NCBI GenBank assembly: GCA_905160935.1
Contig: CAJHZI010000273.1
Coordinates: 37,501 to 101,500, forward strand
DNA: 64,000 nt
Reading direction: 5' to 3'
Origin: Enchytraeus crypticus
Taxonomy: Eukaryota; Annelida; Clitellata; Enchytraeida; Enchytraeidae
The notes under the pieces: model-generated
Told to the model about the DNA's origin: nothing
Databases searched by the model: none
What the model saw: only the letters and a program-made list of their open reading frames with translations
Shown here: positions 22,721 through 33,782 of the stretch, one piece after another
Layout of the letters: every line of letters starts with the position of its first letter
Numbering within the stretch: position 1 is the stretch's first letter
Position numbers and translations under genes: made by a program

Positions 22721-22920
22721 CTTCTTCTTCTTCAGTGCACTGCCAGGTGGCAGGTGCAAGGTACATATTCATACACAAAGTCTGTTTTCTCGCTCTATAA
22801 GAGCACTCCTTAGATCAACAAGTTAATCCCTTCACAAAGTCTATGCCTTATCCATACCTTATGTAGCCAATTGCTTGGAAAAAGTATGGCGTCTGAGGCT
22901 GTTTCCATTTGCCTTCCTCT
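22721..22920 (-). mobile_element. SINE S-B, 3' half, (GAA)n tail
   Basis: Minus-strand copy with tail CTTCTTCTTCTTCAG (complement of (GAA)n), then the perfect stem TGCCAGGTGGCA, the AGAGCACTCCTTAGATC block, and the CTTGG..AAAGTATGGC block. Truncated at the GGAAGG module. Confidence 0.88.
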
Positions 22921-23104
22921 AAATAATTATTGATTTTAAAAAACACTCGTATAAATAATCATTGATTTGATTTATTAAGTTCATTGTTTCAATCATTGAT
23001 TTACAAAATATTCATATAAATAATCATTGATTAAAAAGAATTAATTGAATCAATCATTGAATTAGAAAACATTCATTTAAATAATCATTGATAAGTTAAT
23101 ACTT

Positions 23105-23105
23105 C

Positions 23106-23148
<43 letters not shown>
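23105..23148. repeat. (AT)n microsatellite
   Basis: About 40 bp of alternating TA. Confidence 0.9.
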
Positions 23149-23149
<1 letters not shown>

Positions 23150-23150
<1 letters not shown>

Positions 23151-23800
23151 CATACATAGTAAATATTTTTTGTGTTAATTAACTAACAAATGTTTCTATT
23201 CATCAGAGTCTGTATGGGCAATGACCGCTGATTGCAAAATAATGGTATGTATAGCAAAGAAGCTTGCTAAAGGTTGCCACAGTAGAATCGAATCTACTAA
23301 GCATTGCACTGGTAATTTTATCACGACCACTTTCAATAATAATATTATCAACAGCTCACCGAATTTCAATTTTATTTATTTTTATTTTTATTGTTAGTGT
23401 TTCGTTGCAAAATAATAGCAAGAAACTAATTGGAATCTCTCACAGGACCATTAGTGACGGACTCGTCCCAAACTTAGCACCGTTATCTACTGTTCCACTG
23501 GAAGAAATGATCCATATCAAGCCACTGACTCGGTCGTAGAACTTATCATTTCCAGAAAGAAGAAGCATCTATAATCAGTTATCTTATAAAATGAAAAATG
23601 CCTAAGATCAGAAGATTACAAGAATTGTGAGCTCGACTAATTTGAGATTTGCTGATTGTTTAGTGTACACGTTCTGAGCTTAACTGTCGCAACGGTGGAT
23701 GTCAATAAGGCTATTTTGATTCCGCCTCTGTTACATTGGTCTTATATTACTCTCATGCTATATTAAGAATTACGTATTGTATATTTCAAGTTTCCATTTT
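23150..23800. other. Nothing recognised
   Basis: The 91-codon open frame at 23264-23539 (+) starts MLKVATVESNLLSIALVILS and contains a hydrophobic run, but it matches no family I know and has no splice or start context. I leave it uncalled. Confidence 0.4.
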
Positions 23801-24067
23801 CCCGTGCTGTGTTCGGGACAATGAAGAATAGGCTAACTGTTACCATTTCTTGTGTAAGAAGCGACAAAGCATAAATTTATGACGGCAACGAGAAATCATC
23901 TAGGAAGATATATTTTTGCAAAGCTCCAGGCTATATAAGGTTTGGGTAAGCACTAAGCATAGCCTTTCGTGGAGGGCTTAATTTGGTTGGCCTATGAAGT
24001 GCTCTATCTGGAACGAGAAAGTAGACTGGATGTTATGAATCATGGACCTGCCACTAGGCAGCACACT

Positions 24068-24105
<38 letters not shown>

Positions 24106-24112
24106 TGAGAGA
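23801..24112 (+). mobile_element. SINE S-B, full length, (GA)n tail
   Basis: Head CCCGTGCTGTGTTCGGGAC, GAAGAATAGGCTAAC, GTAAGAAGCGACAAAG, CTCCAGGCTATATAAGG and AAGTGCTCTATCTGGAACG blocks. The tail CATGGACCTGCCACTAGGCA is closer to LINE L-1 than other S-B copies are. It ends in (GA)n. Confidence 0.88.
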
Positions 24113-24820
24113 TCTTAAGTCACAAATGATCAGAAACATACATGTATATTTTATCCGTCGAATGTAAAGAGATAAACGTGCAACCTTTATATTTCAATGG
24201 ACTTAATTAATGCAGAGTATACCAATCAGACGTCTTCTAGGCACTGACAATAGTCCATTCAAAGGGTTTTAACTATGCTCGCTGCCAAATAGACCAAAAG
24301 ACTTGTTCTTGGGTCGGGGGTACTTTGCACTAGCGTATGTCGCTATGTTCTAAACTGACTTTATCACCATGCCTAAATATATGCTTTAGAAAATCCGAGT
24401 GAATAACTAGTATGTCCTTTCGTTTGCAAATACTTAACTAAGTAGGCCTATAGGACGTGTCTGGTACCTCATATTGAGACCTTGGAAATAAATATTCTGT
24501 CGCATGTAGCAGTGTTTCTTGAAATAACTAAAGCTAATGAAACACCAAAACAACAATCATTTGTTCTCGATTTAACTTCTAAGTTTTACATATTTTATTA
24601 AATTAACCTAAGAACTCTTGCGATACGTCTCAGCACTTGAGTTCTTCACATCATGGGGATTAATAGATGCGATATAACTAGATGATAGGATATGTTCTTT
24701 TGATTTCAGCACTCAATTCAATATCGTATTGCTGAAGGATTTACTCGTCGATTTGACAAGAAGTGAGTTTCATTTTCTTTAAATTATTGGCCTACATAGT
24801 TTATATGAAAAGTGATAGTG

Positions 24821-25528
24821 AAATTATAAATTATAAATTATAAATTATAAATTATAAATTATAAATTATAAATTATAAATTATAAATTATAAATTATAAA
24901 TTATAAATTATAAATTATAAATTATAAATTATAAATTATAAATTATAAATTATAAATTATAAATTATAAATTATAAATTATAAGTTATAAATTATAAATT
25001 ATAAATTATAAATTATAAATTATAAATTATAAATTATAAATTATAAATTATAAATTATAAATTATAAATTATAAATTATAAATTATAAATTATAAATTAT
25101 AAATTATAAATTATAAATTATAAATTATAAATTATAAATTATAAATTATAAATTATAAATTATAAATTATAAATTATAAATTATAAATTATAAATTATAA
25201 ATTATAAATTATAAATTATAAATTATAAATTATAAATTATAAATTATAAATTATAAATTATAAATTATAAATTATAAATTATAAATTATAAATTATAAAT
25301 TATAAATTATAAATTATAAATTATAAATTATAAATTATAAATTATAAATTATAAATTATAAATTATAAATTATAAGTTATAAATTATAAATTATAAATTA
25401 TAAATTATAAATTATAAATTATAAATTATAAATTATAAATTATAAATTATAAATTATAAATTATAAATTATAAATTATAAATTATAAATTATAAATTATA
25501 AATTATAAATTATAAATTATAAATTATA
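24821..25528. repeat. 708-bp heptanucleotide array (AAATTAT)n, about 101 units
   Basis: AAATTAT repeats without a phase break from 24821 to 25528. The only changes I saw are two identical A-to-G variants (AAGTTAT, G at 24984 and 25376). They are 392 bp apart, exactly 56 units. Every unit contains TATAA. Such purity implies very recent expansion or ongoing homogenisation. The true length may differ, because assemblies often mis-size such arrays. Confidence 0.98.
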
Positions 25529-26600
25529 GCGAAACCGAATAATAATGAGATGACATTTTACTTTCTACAGCGCTTGCTAACTGTTATATATGTATGCAAC
25601 TTTGATCAGCCGCGTATAAATCCAAATATCTCTATATAATGGCATTTATCAGTGTTATAATTATTATATCTAGGTGACCCTGGTTTAGCGAACAATGTTA
25701 TATTTAGAAAAGCAGAAATGCAATTTCCTGTGCTATCTTATGCCAAAAAATAAGTTTAACATCAAAAAGCTTATATTTGTATACCCAATTACACAAAATG
25801 ATTTGAATTTAAAACACCAATAATTAATTGCATTCAATAATATATAAAGTACAGTCAAATAATAACTTTGGATAGAGATGGTGACATTAGAAAATTTAAC
25901 GCATACTTTCTAGTAATCGTGAAATTAGTGTAGGCCTACTTGTAAATTTAAAGTGACACTAAAATTCGGATAAGCAAGATTCGGCGATAAGCTTGGAAAT
26001 TACTTTAAAATATTTAATTAAGCCTTTTTATTTGTTTTCCATATAAAAATAAACAACAAATACATCATTTTTAACTAGAAACTAAAAAAATAATTCTAAT
26101 CAGAATCTGAATCAAATGCTTCCGTACTAAATAACTAAAGAAATCGTTTTTAAATTTTAGAAAAAAAATCAATATCAGTTATGTGTATGGAAATTGACTG
26201 GGGACTAGTCTGTGGGGGGGGGGGGGTCAAGGACGACTAATATAGTCGACATATTCGTCATTTTCTTATTTAATTTGCTTATCTGATCTGATCGTAATAA
26301 GGAAGTCTTTGATATATAGGCCTATTGATATTTTGAGGCATGCGATAAAATTAAATTTCACTTTATTTCCTTCTGTAGATATGCATACAATATGTTTATA
26401 AAGTAATTGTGTCGATCCAAATGCAATTTATCCGCAACCTAATTAACCTGAATTTAAGAGAAGGTGATCGGTAGATATAAATATAATGCAAACATGACAT
26501 ACTTGTATCTTTCGTGTAAGGTTGAATCAATTGCATATTCGGCTAGATGTCTGACTGCCCATTAACAGGTGAGATGTTCATGAGTGCAGATATAGTAAAC
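25529..26600. other. A+T-rich stretch, nothing recognised
   Basis: Contains a short poly-G run at 26214-26226. No gene or repeat family seen. Confidence 0.45.
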
Positions 26601-26609
26601 AGATAGGGC

Positions 26610-26742
26610 CTCTATTTGGACTGGTTATCTGGATTTTGGAATGTGCACCGTTTTTGACTTTCTTTTTGTTCACCGCCTTGGATTTATCTCAATAATGTTC
26701 GTGTTGTCACGGATGACAGTAGTGCTATAATTGTTGTTGTAT
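26610..26742 (+). mobile_element. R-G family fragment
   Basis: TGTGCACCGTTTTTGACTTTC, CCTTGGATTTATCTCAATAA and GACAGTAGTGCTATAAT modules in R-G order, ending in a short GTT run. Confidence 0.7.
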
Positions 26743-26823
26743 GCTACCCAAGCATTGATGTTCATTTTGTACGAGAAACTGACGGTAAACTAGGATCAGC
26801 CTTTGCAGAAGTCTCCTCGGTGC

Positions 26824-26825
<2 letters not shown>

Positions 26826-26891
<66 letters not shown>

Positions 26892-26900
26892 TATATACAG

Positions 26901-26928
<28 letters not shown>
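26826..26928. repeat. (AT)n microsatellite
   Basis: About 100 bp of TA with two CAGTATATA interruptions. Confidence 0.95.
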
Positions 26929-26931
<3 letters not shown>

Positions 26932-27064
26932 TTATTTATAGCATATACTTGCATATACGTGTATAGCAGGTCTGAAAGAATAGAATGGGCAGCTAAAGGT
27001 ACTGCACATAATTTTGTATAACTGCGCACATTTTGGGTGAAGGCCATGGAGGACTTGGGCTAAT

Positions 27065-27135
27065 CTCTCTCTCTCTATTTATCTCTCTTATTGCACTGCC
27101 AATTGGCAGATCCATTGTATATAACGCCGTGTTAA
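27065..27135 (-). mobile_element. LINE L-1, last ~70 bp
   Basis: On the minus strand: GGCGTTATATACAATGGATC, then the intact stem CTGCCAATTGGCAG and GTGCAATAAGAGAGATAAAT with an AG-rich end. The stem is kept while the loop differs. Confidence 0.8.
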
Positions 27136-27159
27136 ATACAAACATCATTCTTTCTTGGG

Positions 27160-27275
27160 GGTTATGCTTTTGACTATTTGGGCCCCTATGCCTTCCTCAG
27201 CATCGACTACCCTTACTGGGCAGGAACGTCATTTCCGGATAAAACAATCCTGCTTTCCCTTGTACTAATAATACT
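27160..27275 (+). mobile_element. R-J repeat family, copy 1
   Basis: Shares GGGCCCCTATGCCTT, CTCAGC, TTACTGGGCA and ACAATCCTG blocks, in order, with the minus strand of 62818-62925. No coding content recognised, and the nature of the element is unknown. Confidence 0.6.
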
Positions 27276-27384
27276 AGTCTGATATATGGAAGAGACAATA
27301 GCGACAGGATGAAGGAGGTTTCGAACCCTTCACCTAGAGATGTCCTAGACTCACCAACTTTGCCACTGATTAGGTTAAATCAAT

Positions 27385-27448
27385 TTAATAATAATAATAA
27401 AGGTTATACGTCGGTTTCCTCATACAAGGATGATGTCATGGATATCCC
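27385..27448 (-). mobile_element. S-F-type SINE 3' fragment
   Basis: Minus-strand core GACATCATCCTTG.ATGAGG, then GAAACCGACGTATAACC and a (TTA)n tail. Collinear with the 3' end of 45860-46098. Confidence 0.6.
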
Positions 27449-27483
27449 CAAACGACGTCTTATTAAGACGTCTAATTTTTACT

Positions 27484-27764
27484 TCTCGTGTTGTATCTGA
27501 TATGCTGAAGAATAGATCAACTGTATGTTGCACGCTTCGTAAAAGACGACAAAATACGAAGCTCTAAAACAATGTCAGAAAAGGCATTCGATTAGTGTGC
27601 GCCTAGGCTCCAGAAATTGTTACAAAAATGTAAACGAATGGAAATGTCTCAAATAGGGGATTGGCTGATAATATGATGTGGGACAGAGAGGATTTGAGAC
27701 AGTGTATTCGTATCCGGACCCTAGTTAAACTGGGATTTAAGGCAAGATGATGATGATGATGATG
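27484..27764 (+). mobile_element. SINE S-H, full-length reference copy
   Basis: About 280 bp. The order is: head CTCGTGTTGTATCTGATATG, GAAGAATAGATCAACTGTA, CGTAAAAGACGACAAA, AAACAATGTCAGAAAAGGC, GTGTGCGCCTAGGCTCCAG, AAACGAATGGAAATGTCTC, GGCTGATAATATGATGTGGG, ACAGAGAGGATTTGAGACAG, GTATTCGTATCCGGACCC, TAGTTAAACTGGGATTTAAG, ending in (GAT)n. The first ~90 bp correspond to the S-B head; the rest does not. Confidence 0.9.
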
Positions 27765-28149
27765 AATCATTTACTATGGGTTTCTCCATTTATTGATCAT
27801 ATCCATTACTAAAAACCATTTCTTCTTCTTTAAGTGCCGTGCCTGTTCCAAGCCTGGGCGGTCATGGTGATATTCCTCTATATGCCTCTGTTCATTGTTG
27901 CTCTGATCATCTCTGTTTCAGTTAATTGCATCAGTTAACTAAATAAAAACCAATTACATTTCTTAAAACTAGCTCTAATAATTAGAGGCTAGACTCATTG
28001 AGATCATCTGCCATCCTCTTCATATCACCTAAGATCATAGCAGAGGAGGTATCTTTTTCAGAGTGGGAGGGGAGGTACGACAAAGAGGGAGGTAGCGGAA
28101 TCGGTAGAGTGAGTTATTCGTGGCGTGTCGAGATTAGGTTGTATTGAAG

Positions 28150-28540
28150 AGGAAGTCAATTACAGGCGAGCACGGTGATAACATTCAACCATTCTGTCCT
28201 TGGAGTTTTAATTCGCCGGATTGCCTGCATAAAATCGCACTACAGCAACAGTGATTCTGCGACGTTGGTTCATAGTCATCAGTTCCTTGCGTTCTAAAGA
28301 GAATATAGGGGGCAACATTCCTCCATTCTTTTCTGTTTTTAGCAACCCTCACAGCATCTTCCCATGAAACGTTCAAAGTTTTCAAATCTTTGTTGATCCT
28401 GTTGTACCAAGTACTTCTAGGTCTTCCTCTTATTCTTTTTCCTTGACTTGACTTCCAATTCATTGCAGTCCCAAGAACCTTACTCTTCTTTCCGCAACTA
28501 TTTTATCTTATTTTCTTTCTCCGACCCTTTTAAGTACTAT
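28150..28540 (-). mobile_element. LINE L-3, C-terminal fragment
   Basis: On the minus strand it encodes the basic tail typical of non-LTR reverse-transcriptase proteins: MNWKSSQGKRIRGRPRSTW, then NRINKDLKTLNVSWEDAVR, AKNRKEWRNVAPYILFR. It differs from L-1 (EGKRGRGRPRLGML...) and so is a separate LINE family. Upstream the frame decays (around 28470-28540). No RT catalytic motifs remain. Confidence 0.8.
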
Positions 28541-28544
28541 TTCA

Positions 28545-29460
28545 TTTTTGATGTGCTCCCGATAATGAGTTTTGGTTCATAGTTATTTGTGCAAAATAGT
28601 TTATATCTTGTTGGAGTTTCCGACGTCCCGAATTGTTCATATATATACGGGCACAACTGACGTCTTTTTCTACGTTAGTCTAATTTCACTCGATTAGCAT
28701 TAAAACACACAAAGCAATAGTATTGACATTCAATTTAAGCCTAGTCAGCTACTTATTTTTGTCAGTATTAATTATTAATAAAGGAAATAAGTTTAACTCT
28801 TTACTGCTATTGCACGCAAATTAAAAAAGTATTATATTCGTCATTTCAATTTGCGTAACTATATTACCGTAGGAGTTGATTTCATCATGTATGTGATCAT
28901 TTTACAGTCAATTTTTCAATTCATTTTCAATTTCAAGGTCTTTTTCGTCAAGGTGCAATTTTTATGTGCAGCCTCTGTGCATATATGATACTGAATATTC
29001 TCAGCGAATACTTGTATTGACTTATGACATGCAAGGTTTTGCTGGCAGCTGGTTATGCTTAAGGTGAATGCAAAGCCTTTATACTTTTAGAAACTGGGAA
29101 TCATATTGTTTAAATAGAAAAGGGCCGATCCCGAGATCCATATATTTTTCCATTAAAAATTAAAGGCCCATTGATTAATTCAAAATTTCGTGAAATTGAG
29201 CTGTAATCCATAAAATACAATATGCGCGTAAAATAAATTAACTATCCAACAAATCAATAAAACAACATAATTAAATAACTAACCGTCGATTGAACTAAAC
29301 AATCAAGTAATAGCTAAATAATAAAGATAGCTAATTGAACAATAAAAATCAGAATATCTAACTACAAGACTGAATAATCGGAGTATTAAACCAATTTATA
29401 GATATTGTTACGGATGCTCATTTTAATATAATATACGTTCAGTCTCGTAACAGCTAAAGT
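28545..29460. other. Nothing recognised
   Basis: A+T-rich. No credible gene or repeat family. Confidence 0.4.
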
Positions 29461-29467
29461 CAAAGCC

Positions 29468-29580
29468 ATGTTTTTGCGTCAGTTTCCTGCTCGAATAGCA
29501 TGTCAGTGCCGGGGAGAGCGCTGAGCTTGAACACTATACCTACTGCTCCGCTGTCGAACAAATTTCCAACAATCTACCAA
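29468..29580 (-). mobile_element. S-C-type SINE fragment
   Basis: Minus-strand copy with GTTCGACAGCGGAGCAGTAG, AGCGCTCTCCCC, ACTGACATGCTATTCGAGCA and GGAAACTGACGCAAAAA blocks. Matches the first module at 41023-41160. Confidence 0.65.
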
Positions 29581-29654
29581 CTCAGAAAGTTGGGTCGTCT
29601 CGCTCTATATTATATCATATATAATAATAAATATTTATTAATTATATTTGCGAC

Positions 29655-29745
29655 ATTCTTCTAGCTCTTAGGGTAGAATTTGTTTCACTAGGGCTCGATG
29701 TTGTCATGTAGGTCTACTACTACAGTAGCACTCTACTCCTAGTCG
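29655..29745 (+). mobile_element. R-G family fragment
   Basis: TTTGTTTCACTAGGGCTCGA, TGTTGTCATGTAGG and ACAGTAGCACTCTA modules. Short and diverged. Confidence 0.5.
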
Positions 29746-29958
29746 CTATATTTGTCTTATATATCCAGTCAATTCAGGATACAGTTTTCTGTCAAATCTA
29801 TGTATAAATTTCGCTCCGACGTTACTAGTATATTATAGCGAGTCCAAGCTTTCCAGTAGTCGTGTACACTTTCTGCCATAAAACAGCTTTCTTTAACATA
29901 CAATACATATAATTCATGATACGGAGAGACATAGAAACAAATATGATATGGAAACATA

Positions 29959-30100
29959 GGCTGGAGCCAGTGGCGATGTCGGTAAGATATTCGACCGCGG
30001 ATCAGTATTTTTGCGGGTTTAAATCCTTTCCTCGCCCGACACTGACATCGCTTTCGAGTGAGGAAACAGACGTTAACATTAGCTTTTTAGTTTTTAGCTT
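29959..30100 (+). mobile_element. tRNA-headed SINE S-A
   Basis: GGCTGGAGCCAGTGGCGATG, CGGTAAGATATTCGACCGCG, GCGGGTTTAAATCC (B box), CGCCCGACACTGACATCGC, TTTCGAGTGAGGAAACAGAC, GTTAACATTAGCTTTTTAG. Full length. Confidence 0.9.
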
Positions 30101-30104
30101 TTTA

Positions 30105-30770
30105 ACACAGACTAGCATTTTCTGCCTAATTTAAAACGAATCGGTACGGCTTCTTTCGTCCAGGTAAAATTTAGTTCACTTTAGATTTCTGTCTCTGAAG
30201 CTAAAGGTTCGCTATATCTATTTCTCTATGAGGAGTCGAGCCTTGGATATGAGCGCTGAGTCATCTGCTACGATATCAGACAACTTACCGATATGCTAAA
30301 AGTCCAATCAATTTATTTCGGTTTTGTAATACTAGTGCCATTAGATCGCGAATATTTCTATTGATAATTTGTGATAGTTCTTTATCACAAAATTGACCTT
30401 CTTCTGACTTCTTCTTGTGTGCAGTAATTAGTAGCATTCTGTCATTGAACTTTAATCTGAAGTTTTATCAACGTCTTTATTAACGCTACGTATTGTATAA
30501 TTAATAAAGTCGTTGTTGTTGTTAGCGTTAAAAGGAAACTTTAAAAAGTTAATACTTGCAAAAAATGTTTTATAAAGATCAAATATTTCGTAACAACAGG
30601 TATTCCATATAGATAGAGGACGTTAATTACAAATTCTCATACAAAAAATACTACGAGCTAGTTTTTAACGTTTGCTTTCGTTCCTCAAATTCAGCCTCGA
30701 ATTCTATCGATATTCGGACCTGTGGCCTCTTGCATATCAAATAGATGTTAAATATTAATAGCAAATACCA
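30105..30770. other. Nothing recognised
   Basis: A+T-rich. No gene or repeat family seen. Confidence 0.4.
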
Positions 30771-30773
30771 ACA

Positions 30774-30907
30774 ATATCATCATCATCATCATCATCATCT
30801 TCTCTTGAATCCCAGTGTTTAACTAGAGTCGGGATACAAATAGACTGTCTCAAATCCTCTCTGTCCTACCACGTATTATGATCAGTCAATTACCAATTTG
30901 AGACTCA
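30774..30907 (-). mobile_element. SINE S-H, 3' half
   Basis: (ATC)n, then CTCTTGAATCCCAGTGTTTA, GTCGGGATACAAATAGACTG, TCTCAAATCCTCTCTGTCC, then ATTGGTAATTGACTGATCA in complement. Truncated at the 5' side. Confidence 0.85.
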
Positions 30908-31115
30908 AATATCAACAATATCAATAATCAACAATATCAATAATCAATAATATCAATATTCAATAATATCAATATTCAATAATATCAATATTCAATAATA
31001 TCAATATTCAATAATATCAATATTCAATAATATTAATAATCAATAATATCAATATTCAATAATATCAATAATCAATAATATCAATAATCAATAATATCAA
31101 TAATCAATAATATAG
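30905..31115. repeat. 16-bp minisatellite (CAATAATATCAATATT), about 13 units
   Basis: Alternates CAATAATATCAATATT with CAATAATATCAATAAT. It starts exactly where the S-H 5' truncation ends. Confidence 0.92.
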
Positions 31116-31904
31116 ACTATCTTAATATCGCCAATATTTAGCTTAGTTCTAAATTGATGTCCACTGCTCTAATAACTGAAGTGACATACCTCGAACAGAA
31201 AATTGCAGAGAATTAAGCAAAGATCTTAAAACGTTGCTCATCAATCAATAAATGCGTGGAATTGTCGGCACTGTGATAAACGTTAGTGCAAGGATAATTT
31301 AACAGTTAATAGAAATCAATTTGTTAAACAGTATATTTTATACGAAGGATAACAGAACTTATAATAGAATACCCGATATCATCAATAGTGGTACTGATTT
31401 AGTTATATAAGAATACAGTAAATAGTTAATATATTCAAGTAAAAATATGAGGAATATATAATAACTAATAAGAAAATAAGAAAGGATATATGTTAAGAAA
31501 AACATTATAAACGAACAGTTTAGAATGGAGAATGAAAAATAAAAGTTCTCGAGACTTCTCTAATATGACTCTGATGTGCTGTTAATCTATGATATGTTTT
31601 AATCTTGAAATACATAACATAATATAAAAATGTCTCGACTTAGGAAAACAATAACACTGCATTGTTTTAATCGCTGATTCCTGTTGAATAGGGTAAAACT
31701 CTTCCCATTATACGTAACAGGCCGATTGCATTTAATTCTATTGGATGAATCCCAATGAATTGAAAATAATTTCATCTCTACTAAAAGCGAATTTATTATC
31801 GCAGCAATAGGCGCTCATAAAATAAATCTGGCCGCCATTAGACTGAGTCTAGATTATAAAATATTAACGAATTCCTAGTGAGTTAGAGTCGCTGTGATAA
31901 TCCT

Positions 31905-31981
31905 GGATGTGTGTATCATTGTTGTAGTATCGTTAGTATCATATCGTATCGCTGTCATATCATTGTTATAATCTTTGTATT
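31905..31981. repeat. ATC-rich minisatellite, left part
   Basis: Repeats of ATCATATCG and GTTATAATC type. The same repeat type resumes at 32331 on the far side of an S-B insertion, so the SINE appears to have split this array. Confidence 0.7.
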
Positions 31982-32330
31982 CTTCATTGCACTGCAAAGT
32001 CGCAGGTTCAAGGTACATATTCATACTCAAAGTCTGCATTCACGCTTCATAAGAGCACTCCTTAGATAAACAAGTAAATCCCTTCACAAAGTCTATGCCT
32101 TATCCATACCATATGTAGCTTGGGAAAAGTTTGGCTTCTGAGGTGGTTTCGCGTTGCCTCCTCAGTTAGATGGACTAATTACCATTTATTCCTTGGGAAA
32201 ATACTTCATGGTGAGGTGGGTCCACTCATGCCATCCTCAGTTCCTGCCTTAGTCGTATCTTGCTTACATGCAGCAGATTGTTTGCGGTTGTCGTATTCTG
32301 CAGTGATTCAACCACACCCGAGCACAACAC
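31982..32330 (-). mobile_element. SINE S-B, full length, inserted in a minisatellite
   Basis: Minus-strand copy, about 349 bp, from the complement of the tail (CATTGCACTGCAAAGTCGC) to the complement of the head (CACACCCGAGCACAACAC). It keeps all blocks of the reference copy at 5368-5740. Confidence 0.9.
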
Positions 32331-32625
32331 ATTGTTACAATATCCTATAACTTGTTATCATACAATATAGCTATTATTTTATCATACCGTTTTATAATAT
32401 CATATCGCATCGTTATCGTTGTAATACCACATCATTGTTATGATATCACAACGTTGTTATCATATCATATCGCTGCAATATCACATCGTTGTTATCATAT
32501 CATATCCTTTAATATCACGTCGTTGTTATCATATCATATCGCTGAAATATCACATCGTTGTTATCGTATCGAAACTATCCTATCATATCGCTGTCCTCAT
32601 GCATACCGCTGTTTTCATATTATCT
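32331..32625. repeat. ~35-bp minisatellite, right part
   Basis: Unit CGCTGCAATATCACATCGTT plus GTTATCATATCATAT, repeated about five to six times with variants. Open frames here (IISLQYHIVVI type) are repeat artefacts. Confidence 0.88.
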
Positions 32626-32649
32626 CTCAATAGTCACATCTAGGCCTCT

Positions 32650-32970
32650 TTTCAGTGTTCTGCCAAGTGGCAGGTCCATGGTACATATTTATTCTCATAT
32701 GCTGCTAATCACGCTTCAAAAACAGCACATCCATCAACGAGTTATTACCCTTCACAAAAGGCTCTGTGTTCCCAATTCCTTAACATCAATTCCTTTTACA
32801 TCAATACTTTAACAACAACTTAACACCACATCAATGTAGCCTATAGCTTATGAACAATATGGCTTCTAAGTTGATTTCCAGTTGCCAACCTTCGTTCTAG
32901 CTTAGCCACTTTTTACGGCACGTGCAATTTAGGATTGGTCTATGCTTCAGTGTCCCGTACACAACACGGG
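32650..32970 (-). mobile_element. SINE S-B, full length, divergent
   Basis: Minus-strand copy: tail CAGTGTTCTGCCAAGTGGCA (stem intact) to head GTGTCCCGTACACAACACGGG. It carries a private insertion of ATCAATTCC/ACATCAATA repeats at about 32785-32835. Confidence 0.85.
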
Positions 32971-32974
32971 AAAT

Positions 32975-33557
32975 AACTAGGCCTATCTAGATATATATTG
33001 GTCTGCTTTCTTGAATTAACAAAGCGATAGCAACGCAGCGGTCGAATAATAACTTTGTATATAATATCAATTCTAATATAAAAATTAATGCAACAATATT
33101 TAAGGCGAGACCATATGTCATACGCGTAAAAGAGCATTCATATATTCATTGTCCACTGTCGAACTAAAGGAAATAGCAGTAAATAATTATAAAATATTAA
33201 TAAGCTAATAAAAGTAATAATATAATAATGGAACATACGACAGGCGAGTCATGCAGGTCTGTCCTATTTATTTGTCCTATTATGGAAAGGCTAACTAAAA
33301 TAGCAACAATGACAATAATGATAAACGGAAATTGACAGAGTATAAAAAATAAAATACGTCAGTTGTAATGTTAATGTGATTGTGACAATATCGAAACTTC
33401 TAAAATAATCTAAGTAGAAATGATTTAATTTGTCCATTTCCGCTATTTTATCCATTATTCCATCCGGTAGGAATATATTTAATAATTTTTCTGATAGCAG
33501 ACTACTAGTGGTGTCATATGAGATTGTACTTAGGTTAAACCTAAAGCCTAGAATTAT
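32975..33557. other. Nothing recognised
   Basis: No gene or repeat family. The Met-rich minus-strand frame (33291-33599) is the translation of the ATC tail next door. Confidence 0.45.
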
Positions 33558-33782
33558 CAAAATCATCATCATCATCATCATCATCGTGGTCATCATCATC
33601 TTATTCTTCTTCGTTTTCTTTGCTTGAATCTTATTTTAACAAGGGTCGGTATTTGAAAAGCAGTAGTAATATATGAAGCCTTGGCGCTCACCGGACGAAT
33701 GCCTTTTCAGCGATAGGTTTGGACTTTAGTGCTTTGTCGCCTTTTACGGCACGTACAGACTACAGTTGCTCTATTCCACAAC
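33558..33782 (-). mobile_element. SINE S-H
   Basis: (ATC)n tail complement, TTGCTTGAATC, AACAAGGGTCGG, CGCTCACCGGACGAATGCC, TTTCAGCGATAGGTTTGGAC and GTCGCCTTTTACGGCACGT blocks. The middle block present at 27640-27710 is missing, as at 4865-5084, which supports a short subfamily. Confidence 0.85.

Noticed and set aside
24821-25528. Telomere-type or centromere-type repeat
   Set aside because: AAATTAT has no G-rich strand like animal telomeres, and a 0.7-kb array with no higher-order structure is too small to call centromeric.
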